Shown here: piece after piece, positions 1 through 5,962 of the stretch
Layout: each line of letters begins with the position of its first letter
Numbering within the stretch: the stretch's first letter is position 1
Source of the DNA: CAZJRQ01 sp964548535
Lineage (GTDB): Bacteria > Bacillota > Clostridia > Oscillospirales > Ruminococcaceae
Assembly (NCBI GenBank): GCA_964548535.1
Contig: CAZJRQ010000038.1
Location: 1 to 18,525, forward strand
Length of the DNA: 18,525 nucleotides
Reading direction: 5' to 3'
Notes under the pieces: model-generated
What the model was told of the DNA's origin: nothing
What the model saw: only the letters and a program-made list of their open reading frames with translations
Database searches by the model: none
Made by a program: the position numbers and the translations under genes

Positions 1-1
1 A

Positions 2-172
2 TGGTGACGTTGTGTTGCTCAGGTTGGGGGTTATTACAATTAATCAGCCACCACGTGGACAAGAACCAAGCAAGGCAAGTCGAGCGAGGTACGAGCAATT
101 ACGTGATTTTGCGCTGTCCGCGCTAGGACCGAGCGATTACGTGATAGGGGTCCAGGGGTACGCCCCTGGTGG
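2..172. repeat. Left copy of a dispersed inverted repeat
   Basis: Bases 35-172 match, in reverse complement, the block at 18427-18524 near the other end of the window, and bases 2-29 match 18372-18393. The left copy carries an extra 38 bp: the motif GAGCRATTACGTGAT occurs twice (93-107 and 131-145), whereas the right copy has it once. A hairpin-forming palindrome lies at 152-169 (CCAGGGG, 4-base loop, CCCCTGG). The two segments appear in the opposite relative order in the two copies, as expected if each is cut from a head-to-tail array of one longer unit. Its GC content is well above that of the surrounding DNA. No convincing gene is seen in 1-237; an open frame over this stretch is a by-product of the repeat. 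Confidence 0.75.
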
Positions 173-183
173 AAACATAATTG

Positions 184-214
184 AAGCGGAGTGTTTGATA
201 CACTCCGCTTTTTT
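184..214 (+). terminator. Intrinsic terminator between left repeat and sigK
   Basis: An 11-bp perfect stem (AAGCGGAGTGT / ACACTCCGCTT) with a 5-base loop is followed by a T run on the plus strand. It would stop rightward transcription arriving from outside the window and lies just beyond the sigK stop codon. The stem could also serve sigK on the minus strand, but only a weak TTCAATT tail follows it there. Confidence 0.75.
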
Positions 215-237
215 GTTAATTTATAGATGTTTAAGTA

Positions 238-921
238 TTACTTCATACCAGATTTTAAGCATTGCAATGCCTTTTTTTCAATTCGAGATACATACGACCG
301 TGAAATATCCAGCTTTTTTGCAACCTCACGCTGTGTCAGCGGAATCTCATTGTAAAGACCGTATCTTAGAATGATTATTTCTTGTTCACGCTCGTTTAGG
401 CATTGTGAGAGTAAGTTGTATAATTTCTCTGATGATATCCTAAGTTCAATTTTGTCAATAAGATTGCTGCCGTCTGAAATTATGTCTATTAGAGATAGCT
501 GATTGCCGTTTTTGTCCGTTTCAATCGGCTCGTCAAAATGCAACTCACCTGCTGATTTTTTTAAAGTTCTGAAATGCATTAAAATCTCATTTTCTATGCA
601 GCGTGAGGCGTATGTTACAAATCTGCACCCCTTTGTGTAGTCAAAGGTTGAAACAGCCTTGATTAAGCCGATTGTTCCGATTGAAATTAAATCTTCTTGG
701 TCGCTAGTTACTGCGTAATATTTCTTTATAATGTGTGCTACAAGTCGCAAATTGTGTTCAATAAGCTTATCCTTTGCATGCTTATCACCTTGCTCCATAA
801 GTTCGAAATATTCACGTTCCTGCTTGGCTGATAGTGGCTTTGGAAATGCGTTTTGATTGTCAAAATGCAGAGCGAAGAATAAAAAATGACTGCTTAAAAA
901 CTGGAAAAATAGTTCAAACAT
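238..921 (-). CDS. sigK: RNA polymerase sporulation sigma factor SigK (pro-sigma-K)
   Basis: Late mother-cell sigma factor of the sigma-70 family, directing spore coat and maturation genes. The 227-aa product starts with a hydrophobic pro-sequence (residues 1-20) leading into NAFPKPLS, as in pro-sigma-K, which is membrane-tethered until cleaved by the SpoIVFB protease. Region 2 follows (about 56-118), with HNLRLVAHIIKKY, EDLISIGTIGLIKAV and RCIENEILMHFR. Region 4 is at about 173-222, with NEREQEIIILRYGL and the helix-turn-helix segment TQREVAKKLDISRSYVSRIE. The length fits intact SigK, and the frame is not split by a skin-type element. The start is supported by AAAGGCGG about 11 bases upstream. 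The gene converges on the repeat at the window's left edge and is divergent from the beta-helix gene. Identification is by recognition of family motifs. Confidence 0.93.
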   Translation of the reverse strand: MFELFFQFLSSHFLFFALHFDNQNAFPKPLSAKQEREYFELMEQGDKHAKDKLIEHNLRLVAHIIKKYYAVTSDQEDLISIGTIGLIKAVSTFDYTKGCRFVTYASRCIENEILMHFRTLKKSAGELHFDEPIETDKNGNQLSLIDIISDGSNLIDKIELRISSEKLYNLLSQCLNEREQEIIILRYGLYNEIPLTQREVAKKLDISRSYVSRIEKKALQCLKSGMK

Positions 922-964
922 GACTTTTTGTACCGCCTTTCAATTGGTTATCTGCGTTTTTTAT

Positions 965-994
965 ATTCTATGTTTGAACAAAGTTTGTCTATGC
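965..994 (-). promoter_or_regulatory. Candidate mother-cell (SigE/SigK-type) promoter for sigK
   Basis: Read on the minus strand, CATAGAATA matches the CATANNNTA -10 element of mother-cell sigma factors, and an ATA lies 17 bases upstream as a possible SigE -35. It sits 44 bases before the sigK start codon. No good sigma-A promoter is seen in this orientation. The motif is short and AT-rich, so this is only suggestive. Confidence 0.35.
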
Positions 995-1031
995 TAAATT
1001 GTTAACTTAGTTTGTTAGATTGCATAAAAAG

Positions 1032-1049
1032 ATTTGTGTAATTTGTGTA
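1032..1049. repeat. Tandem 9-bp direct repeat in sigK / beta-helix intergenic region
   Basis: ATTTGTGTA occurs twice with no gap, about 45 bp upstream of the -35 box of the beta-helix gene. The same 309-bp intergenic region repeats TGCGTTTTTT (953-962, 1080-1089) and TATATTCTAT (962-971, 1111-1120), the latter overlapping both divergent promoters. These could be regulator sites or low-complexity drift. Confidence 0.4.
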
Positions 1050-1094
1050 AAATCCCAAAAACGTATCGGTTGCATTATTTGCGTTTTTTCCGCC

Positions 1095-1123
1095 TTGACA
1101 AAAAGTGGTTTATATTCTATAAT
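1095..1123 (+). promoter_or_regulatory. Consensus sigma-A promoter for the beta-helix gene
   Basis: TTGACA (1095-1100), a 17-bp spacer and TATAAT (1118-1123): a perfect consensus promoter. Transcription would start near 1130, giving a leader of about 100 nt. The leader contains a small stem (AGAGAT/ATCTCT around 1163-1182) and a possible outer stem TGAACT/AGTTCA ending just before the GGAGG at 1216-1220. Confidence 0.88.
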
Positions 1124-1230
1124 TAATATATGTAAAGAATTATGTTAATTATTTGTGAACTGAGAGATGTGAGTAGATCTCTTTATAAAAAATATATAGA
1201 TAAAAGAGTTCATTTGGAGGCAGCAAATTA

Positions 1231-3720
1231 ATGATGGGTATTAGGTTGAAATTTTTGGTGTGTGTTGCAGTACTGTTTTTGTCGGTGCAGTTGTTTTCGA
1301 TAAGCGCATTAGCTTATGATATCGGATCGATTTCTGGAGCGACAAATGTATCAGGTGCAAAATTGCCGTCATATTCAAAATGTGAGCAAATTGATGTTGT
1401 TGATCAGGGTGCAGATAAATCTGGCAAAAAGGATTCGTCAAAGGCTATTCAAAAAGCACTGGACTATGCAAAGGATAAAGCTTCTGACAGTGTTCAGATT
1501 AAAGTTTTTGTTCCTAAGGGAGAGTATAAAATAACAAAAACTTTGAGAATTTATAGCAATACTTGGCTTTATTTGGAGGAAGACGCAGTTATAAAGAAAT
1601 CTTTTGGCGGTGGCTGTATGCTTAAAAATACTATGCAGTTCGGCGGCAGCGGATATGACATGGATAGGAATATTTTGATTGAAGGCGGAAAATGGGACGG
1701 AAATACAGCAAATTATGACTCAATGGCGTATTTCTCAAATATCCGAATCGGTCATGCTAGAAATGTGCTTTTTTATAATGTCGAGGTAGCGAATAATAAG
1801 AATGGACATCATATGGAGCTAGGCGGAATTGACGGACTAACTATTGAGAATTGCTCGTTTCATGGCTATTCTGGATATCTTGCAAAAGAGGCAATTCAGC
1901 TTGATATATTGAATAATAAGGAAATTTTTGTAGGTTATGAACCTTTTGACGATACGGCAATGAATAATGTTTTGATTAAGAATAATGATTTTTATGATTT
2001 GAGTAGAGGAATTGGTTCTCATTCAGCAGTTGTGGGAAAGTATTATACTAATATACTGATTACTGAAAATAGGTTCAAAAATATTAGTGACGTCGCATTG
2101 ATTATGTATAATTATAAGAATTGTACAATCGAAAAAAATAATATGACAAATGTTGGAATGGGTGTAGATTTTCGATATATGAGTGATAATGGCTCTGTCG
2201 ATTTTTTCAAACCAGTGATTGGCTATGATTCTGCTCGTAAGAATATAAATGATGATGCAAATACTATTATAAGGCAAAATGAAATTACAACAAGATTTAC
2301 AAATAACAGTAGTACGCCTTTCGGAGTTAGAGTTTATGGAAAAAAAGTGAAGGGAACTAAATTACCGGAATATAATTATCGTGTTCAAGGAGTTAATATT
2401 TCAAATAATAATATTACATCAGCAGCACAGGCTGTAATTTTAGATGATACTGTTGATTGTGTTGTTTCTGGTAATAATCTTTCGCGAAGAACTGATACTG
2501 ATTGTGATGTAAATGCAAATTTGTTAGATGTTGTTAGAAGCCGCTATGTTACGATTAGCAGGAATTTAGTTTCAAATAGCTCATCTGCTGGAATTAAAAT
2601 TGACGGCGGTAAAGTTTTCAATGTCGATAAAAATACGGTGGTTGAGTCAAATGGAGTAGGAATTCTGGGTAATTCTATAAGCGAGTCTAGTTTTACAAAT
2701 AATAATGTCAAAAAGGCAAAAGATAATGGCATTATGGTTAAAAATAGTAATGATATAGATATTTCAAACAATGTAATTGACTTTGTTGAAAAGTCGGGTA
2801 TTGTTTTTGCAGATAATTCAAGTGAAAATAATAGATGTAAAAATAATTCTTTAACTTCCGCAGGCAAATTTGGAGTATGTGTTACTAGCCAAAGTCAAAC
2901 TGTTGTAAACGGTAATGTTTTCAGCACTAATAATAAGAATATTGGTGTAGGTGAAGGTTCAGTTTGTAAGATTACAAGACCGGAAGATGTTTTGACAAAT
3001 GATGTTACAGATGAAACTGCTGCAATAAATTGGCGATATCAGCAAGAGGCTGACGGATATAATATTTATAGAAAACAGGGTCAAAATAGTGAGTACGAAC
3101 TTGTGAGCGATCAAAAAGAGCCTGTGTATAGAGATGAAGATGTTGAGTCTAAAACAACATATTTTTATAAAATAGAGCCATATATAGGCGGTAAAAATAT
3201 GCAGAAAGGCGAGTCTTTTGATGATATTTATGTAAAGACAAAGTCGTCAATCAAAAGAGCATATGTGGAGCTTGAAAAGGAAGTTGGCTATACAGGACGT
3301 GCTAGAAACCCAGAAATAAAGGTAGTTGCATATGGCTGGACTCTGGTTAATGGTATTGATTATAATGTTGAATATACAAATAACACCAATATAGGTAAAG
3401 CGCAGGTTAAAATTGTCGGCGCAGGTGAATATTGCGGGGAGCTTGATACAGAGTTTTCGATAGTGCCAGCATTTGAGAATTTATCTGCTCCACTAGAACA
3501 GACGAATAATTTGCCAAGTAATAGCAACAATCAAGTCAATCAAAGCTATGAGATAAAATGCGATTTGAATAACCATGTGTCGCTTGCAAATGACAGTGCG
3601 GTAAAAACTTCAGAGCAGATAGTTCTTGATTCTTTTTATGTGAGAAGAACATTTTTAATAAGTTCAAGAACATATAGAACAATTGATGCAACAAGAATTT
3701 ACGGTATCTGGACAGCTTAG
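1231..3720 (+). CDS. Secreted right-handed parallel beta-helix protein (pectate lyase-like) with FN3 and Ig-like C-terminal domains
   Basis: An 829-aa exported protein. A signal peptide (residues 1-28) has a basic start, a hydrophobic core and an ALA|YD cleavage site. Residues about 48-130 (VVDQGADKSGKKDSSKAIQ, VFVPKGEYKI, LYLEEDAVIKK) match the opening of pectate-lyase-3/glycosyl hydrolase-28-like beta-helices. From there to about 575, Asn-rich rungs (NNxF, GIKI, GIMV, ISNN patterns) indicate a long parallel beta-helix. Residues about 580-671 resemble a fibronectin type III domain (INWRYQQEADGYNIYR, TYFYKIEPY). Residues 672-747 (GIDYNVEYTNNTNIGKAQV, FSIV) form an Ig-like domain common in clostridial surface proteins. 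The 80-residue tail has no LPXTG or SLH motif, so free secretion is likely. It may be a polysaccharide lyase/hydrolase or an adhesin; no catalytic residues can be assigned with confidence. GGAGG lies 10 bases upstream of the start. Confidence 0.82.
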   Translation: MMGIRLKFLVCVAVLFLSVQLFSISALAYDIGSISGATNVSGAKLPSYSKCEQIDVVDQGADKSGKKDSSKAIQKALDYAKDKASDSVQIKVFVPKGEYKITKTLRIYSNTWLYLEEDAVIKKSFGGGCMLKNTMQFGGSGYDMDRNILIEGGKWDGNTANYDSMAYFSNIRIGHARNVLFYNVEVANNKNGHHMELGGIDGLTIENCSFHGYSGYLAKEAIQLDILNNKEIFVGYEPFDDTAMNNVLIKNNDFYDLSRGIGSHSAVVGKYYTNILITENRFKNISDVALIMYNYKNCTIEKNNMTNVGMGVDFRYMSDNGSVDFFKPVIGYDSARKNINDDANTIIRQNEITTRFTNNSSTPFGVRVYGKKVKGTKLPEYNYRVQGVNISNNNITSAAQAVILDDTVDCVVSGNNLSRRTDTDCDVNANLLDVVRSRYVTISRNLVSNSSSAGIKIDGGKVFNVDKNTVVESNGVGILGNSISESSFTNNNVKKAKDNGIMVKNSNDIDISNNVIDFVEKSGIVFADNSSENNRCKNNSLTSAGKFGVCVTSQSQTVVNGNVFSTNNKNIGVGEGSVCKITRPEDVLTNDVTDETAAINWRYQQEADGYNIYRKQGQNSEYELVSDQKEPVYRDEDVESKTTYFYKIEPYIGGKNMQKGESFDDIYVKTKSSIKRAYVELEKEVGYTGRARNPEIKVVAYGWTLVNGIDYNVEYTNNTNIGKAQVKIVGAGEYCGELDTEFSIVPAFENLSAPLEQTNNLPSNSNNQVNQSYEIKCDLNNHVSLANDSAVKTSEQIVLDSFYVRRTFLISSRTYRTIDATRIYGIWTA

Positions 3721-3737
3721 AGTCATATTTAATAATA

Positions 3738-3764
3738 AAAGGACGGTGCTTGCCGTCCTTTTTT
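3738..3764 (+). terminator. Intrinsic terminator of the beta-helix gene
   Basis: Stem AAAGGACGG / CCGTCCTTT with loop TGCTTG is followed by a T run, 17 bases after the stop codon. Confidence 0.9.
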
Positions 3765-3790
3765 GTATATGTAAATGTTGAAAGTTTGCA

Positions 3791-3820
3791 ATAAAAAAAG
3801 AGCCTACAAAAGTAGGCTCT
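3791..3820 (-). terminator. Intrinsic terminator of the small acidic protein gene
   Basis: Read on the minus strand: stem AGAGCCTAC / GTAGGCTCT with a 4-base loop, followed by a run of at least seven T. It ends the leftward gene and converges with the terminator at 3738-3764. Confidence 0.9.
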
Positions 3821-3833
3821 AAGTTGATTAAAA

Positions 3834-4115
3834 TTAATCCTTGTCGATATCCTCAACAACATCGTCGATTTCATTAAGAGCAGCCTCAATGTCATCAGCA
3901 GTTTCTTCAACAGCGTCAGAAATATCTTCAGTTGTTTCGTCAACAGTATCATTAGATGAACATTCGTCACAGTCACAGTAGCAATCGTCAAAATCTTCGT
4001 CTAATTCTTCATAGTCGTAGTCCTCAAGTTCTTTACGCTTTTTCAAAGCAAAAATTGCAGCAGTACCAGCAGCAACTGCGCCTAAAGCAGCCAAAACTTT
4101 CAATCCGTTACCCAT
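3834..4115 (-). CDS. Small acidic single-pass membrane protein, unknown function
   Basis: A 93-aa protein that I do not recognise as a named family. Residues about 5-24 (hydrophobic and Ala/Gly-rich, LAALGAVAAGTAAIFAL) form a membrane anchor or signal-anchor, followed by KKRK, which suggests an inside-facing C-terminus. The rest is strongly acidic, with a tyrosine/acidic stretch, a cysteine cluster CYCDCDEC near the middle, and a predicted amphipathic acidic helix to the end. The N-terminal layout recalls YtxH-like proteins, but similarity is not established. Start choice: AAGGAG (4125-4130) lies 9 bases from the ATG at 4115 but only 3 from an in-frame TTG at 4121, so ATG is preferred. The gene has its own promoter and terminator and is monocistronic. 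Confidence 0.75.
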   Translation of the reverse strand: MGNGLKVLAALGAVAAGTAAIFALKKRKELEDYDYEELDEDFDDCYCDCDECSSNDTVDETTEDISDAVEETADDIEAALNEIDDVVEDIDKD

Positions 4116-4218
4116 GTTCAAACACTCCTTTTTTTTGTTTTAATTTGAGCTAACATGACAAAATATACATAAATGTTTTTGTCAATCATTTGCGTAAATA
4201 TCATATTAGATTAATGAT

Positions 4219-4247
4219 ATTATATCACAGCAATTTACAATAAGCAA
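4219..4247 (-). promoter_or_regulatory. Sigma-A promoter (extended -10) for the small acidic protein
   Basis: On the minus strand: TTGCTT, a 17-bp spacer, then TATAAT preceded by TGA (an extended -10 TGn). The leader is about 95 nt. Confidence 0.65.
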
Positions 4248-4261
4248 GTATTTTTCAAATA

Positions 4262-4294
4262 ATTAAGAAATATTACACTTCTTTTGTGCAATAT
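4262..4294 (-). terminator. Probable terminator of rsmE
   Basis: On the minus strand a 9-bp stem (ATATTGCAC / GTGTAATAT, one G-U pair) with loop AAAAGAA is followed by TTTCTTAATTATTT. It lies 24 bases past the rsmE stop. The stem is AT-rich and the T run interrupted, so it may be leaky. Confidence 0.6.
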
Positions 4295-4317
4295 CAACAA
4301 AAAACCGACTTGATAAA

Positions 4318-5037
4318 TTACATATTATCTGTTAGTGACATTATTATGCTGATTGTGGCAATTGGTGCAGTTTCACATCTCAAAATTCGATTTCCAAGTC
4401 CTATTAGCGTGATGTTATTTTCAAAAGCAAAGTCAGCCTCAGCTTGTTCAAAACCGCCTTCGCTGCCGATTAAAATGCCAACATTTGATGCGTTTTTAAG
4501 TCTGTCAGCCGTTAGGCGTTCGCCGCCTTTTTCGTAGCACATAAAAGCACAATCTAGCTTTTGCAATTCAAGAACGCATTCCTCAAATGATAGTATGTCC
4601 GATATTTTTGGAATTATCCCTCGTCCAGATTGCTTTGCAGCCTCAAGAGCAATTTTCTCCCAGCGAACTTTTTTCTTTTTAAAACTTTTATCATCAGGAC
4701 GTGAAACACATCTTTCGGTCAAAACAGGAGTAATTTCGTCAGCACCAAGCTCAACAGCTTTTTGAATAATCAACTCCATTTTGTCGGATTTAGGAATAGC
4801 CTGAAAAAGTCGCAGTGAAATATTCGGTTCTGCTTTAGAAGTCTGTGAACTCAAAATCTCGCAAACGACTTCGCTGTCCGAAATTGTAAGAATTTTAGTG
4901 GTATATTCAGTAGCGTCACAGCACAGAATAAGTTCATCACCAAGCTTCATACGTAAACTTCTGCCAATGTGAACAGCGTCAGCACCAGTTACAATAGCAT
5001 TATTGCCGTTGGGTTTATCTATAAAAAAGCGCGGCAT
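4318..5037 (-). CDS. rsmE: 16S rRNA (uracil(1498)-N3)-methyltransferase RsmE
   Basis: SPOUT-class enzyme that methylates N3 of U1498 in 16S rRNA, using S-adenosylmethionine, in the cytoplasm. The product is 239 aa, normal for the family. The N-terminal PUA-like part begins MPRFFI and includes HIGRSLRMKLGDELILC. The SPOUT core follows: FQAIPKSDKMELIIQKAVELGA (split here into its parts FQAIPKSDKME and KAVELGADEITPV), ERCVSRP, EAAKQSGRGIIP, then the knot segments ILIGSEGGF and LGNRILRCETAPI, which form the cofactor site. The usual IGPEGG is IGSEGG here, a mild variation. GGAGG lies 7 bases before the ATG. The gene stands alone between its own promoter and terminator; there is no prmA or dnaJ neighbour, which often precede rsmE in other Firmicutes. 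Confidence 0.94.
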   Translation of the reverse strand: MPRFFIDKPNGNNAIVTGADAVHIGRSLRMKLGDELILCCDATEYTTKILTISDSEVVCEILSSQTSKAEPNISLRLFQAIPKSDKMELIIQKAVELGADEITPVLTERCVSRPDDKSFKKKKVRWEKIALEAAKQSGRGIIPKISDILSFEECVLELQKLDCAFMCYEKGGERLTADRLKNASNVGILIGSEGGFEQAEADFAFENNITLIGLGNRILRCETAPIATISIIMSLTDNM

Positions 5038-5119
5038 TTTTAATCCTCCATAAAATCTTAGATTGAAATTTGTACGCTAAAACGGCGTTTTTATTAAAAG
5101 ATACGCCTTGTACATTGTT

Positions 5120-5148
5120 AGTATATCACAACTTTAAAAAAAGTTCAA
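5120..5148 (-). promoter_or_regulatory. Sigma-A promoter for rsmE
   Basis: On the minus strand: TTGAAC (5143-5148), a 17-bp spacer and TATACT (5120-5125). The leader of about 75 nt can form a GGCGT/ACGCC hairpin flanked by a GTAC/GTAC pair between about 5068 and 5115. No known riboswitch was recognised. Confidence 0.7.
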
Positions 5149-5195
5149 CAAATTTCATATTTAGTATAATAACTTTTCATATGGACAACATAAAA

Positions 5196-5212
5196 ACAGG
5201 TTATTATATATA
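5196..5212 (+). promoter_or_regulatory. Promoter block of RNA copy 1
   Basis: ACAGGTTATTATATATA is identical over 17 bp to 5693-5709 upstream of RNA copy 3 and supplies the -10 element (TATTAT or TATATA). A TGGACA at 5182-5187 could be a weak -35. Identity over this block between copies whose surroundings have diverged points to selection on transcription initiation. Confidence 0.6.
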
Positions 5213-5216
5213 TATA

Positions 5217-5379
5217 GAACAGCAAGTCGGTTGAACTGACTTTGAGTTCTTATAATTTGGTATGTTGGCTTTTACCCCAAGCCTTCATATATAGGGCTAT
5301 GTAGAAATTTCTACTAGATTCTCCCCTATAATTTTTTATTTTTTGGCGTCCGTCTAATTTTTTAGGAGGACGTTTTTTT
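5217..5379 (+). ncRNA. Tandem structured small RNA, copy 1
   Basis: About 163 nt from the predicted start to the terminator. (1) A copy-specific 5' hairpin, GAAC...GTTC enclosing AAGTC/GACTT (5217-5249). (2) A conserved hairpin, 5261-5289: UAUG pairs with CAUA, a UU/UU internal loop, GGCUU pairs with AAGCC, apical loop UUACCCC. (3) A conserved hairpin, 5297-5317: CUA-U-GUAG with CUAC-UAG, bulged U. (4) A single-stranded UUCUCCCCUAUAAUUUUU linker (5319-5336). (5) A terminator hairpin with CGTCC/GGACG and a T run (5346-5379). I do not recognise an Rfam family. Architecture and C-rich tracts resemble multicopy Shine-Dalgarno-binding sRNAs such as Listeria LhrC or the staphylococcal UCCC-motif RNAs; a regulatory role is inferred. 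Confidence 0.75.
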
Positions 5380-5464
5380 GCGTTTTTTGTCGAAATCAAC
5401 TTCCATTAAATCCACAGAAAATGTTCACGAAAACAACACAAACACATGATAAGATAATAATTAC

Positions 5465-5633
5465 GAGGAAAGAGGTTCAGAAAAACTGAAAATCAGTTCT
5501 CAATTATTTTTTTGTTATGTTGGCTTTTTACCCCAAGCCTTCATATATACAGCTATGTAGATTAATTTTTACTAGCTTCTCCCCTATAATTTTTTTATTT
5601 TTTTGTATCCGTCTTTTGACGGATATTTTTTTT
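5465..5633 (+). ncRNA. Tandem structured small RNA, copy 2
   Basis: Same plan as copy 1, 255 bp downstream. A copy-specific 5' hairpin region lies at 5471-5501 (TTCAG/CTGAA or, alternatively, ACTGA/TCAGT). The conserved hairpin 1 starts at 5516 and has one extra U in the apical loop (UUUACCCC). Hairpin 2 is AGCUA-U-GUA with UAC-UAGCU (5551-5577), closed inward by a G-U pair. The UUCUCCCC linker is at 5577-5584. The terminator is ATCCGTC TTTT GACGGAT plus a T run (5607-5633). The extra loop base would shift any reading frame, so the conservation is of RNA rather than peptide. Its promoter has diverged: ATGATAAGATAATAATTA (5445-5462) stands where the other copies have the 17-bp block. Confidence 0.72.
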
Positions 5634-5692
5634 GAGATTTTCAAGAAAAAACCACTATAATTACAACGTTCAGACACAAAAATATCACAATG

Positions 5693-5709
5693 ACAGGTTA
5701 TTATATATA
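5693..5709 (+). promoter_or_regulatory. Promoter block of RNA copy 3
   Basis: Exact 17-bp copy of the block at 5196-5212, including the -10 element. No clear -35 sits at standard spacing; ACA-rich sequence precedes it, as in the other two copies, which could mean activator-dependent initiation. Confidence 0.6.
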
Positions 5710-5712
5710 CAA

Positions 5713-5881
5713 CGAAGAGAGATAGACAACCAACAGATTGAACATCTTAATTCGTATCAATTTAAGGTATGTCGGCTTTTACCCCAAGCCTTCATATATA
5801 TGGCTATGTAATTTAGTTTTACTAGCTTCTCCCCTATAATTTTTCATTTTTGGCTCCCGTCTTTTAGGCGGGAGTTTTTTT
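5713..5881 (+). ncRNA. Tandem structured small RNA, copy 3
   Basis: Same plan, 252 bp after copy 2. The 5' part differs (possible CTTAA/TTAAG stem, 5745-5766). Hairpin 1 starts at 5768, with UC instead of UU on one side of the internal loop and the same UUACCCC apical loop. Hairpin 2 is GCUA-U-GUA with UAC-UAGC (5803-5826), closed inward by an A-U pair where copy 1 has G-C and copy 2 has G-U. The linker UUCUCCCC is at 5827-5834. The terminator is CTCCCGTC / GGCGGGAG with a TTTTA loop and T run (5854-5881). The end of the T run is 15 bp before the promoter of the next gene, so the RNA is a separate unit. Confidence 0.75.
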
Positions 5882-5895
5882 GTCTTTATTTTTCA

Positions 5896-5924
5896 TTGAC
5901 ATAAGTCGTAAAAAGTAATATAAT
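5896..5924 (+). promoter_or_regulatory. Consensus sigma-A promoter for the membrane protein at 5963
   Basis: TTGACA (5896-5901), 17-bp spacer, TATAAT (5919-5924). The predicted start near 5931 places an upstream in-frame ATG (5933) at the very 5' end of the message, supporting the downstream start at 5963. Confidence 0.88.
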
Positions 5925-5962
5925 AAATATGTATGCAAACAATTTTACTTGGAGAATATTTT

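Noticed and set aside
12..374. Open frame of 120 codons at the left edge, plus strand
   Set aside because: It runs through the repeat and terminator and then antisense to sigK, with no ribosome binding site or recognisable protein features.
5262..5294. Short open frame starting ATG TTG GCT in the conserved core of RNA copy 1
   Set aside because: Copy 2 has an extra T that shifts the frame, copy 3 ends differently, and there is no ribosome binding site in copies 1 and 2. Pairing, not peptide, is conserved.
5301..5320. Resemblance of GTAGAAATTTCTACTAGATT in RNA copy 1 to Cas12a CRISPR repeats
   Set aside because: The motif is not kept in copies 2 and 3, no spacers follow, and no cas genes are present. 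It is part of a hairpin that varies among copies.
5388..5394. Perfect Spo0A box (TGTCGAA) between RNA copies 1 and 2
   Set aside because: A single 7-bp match in AT-rich DNA, not repeated at the other copies and not placed at a clear promoter.
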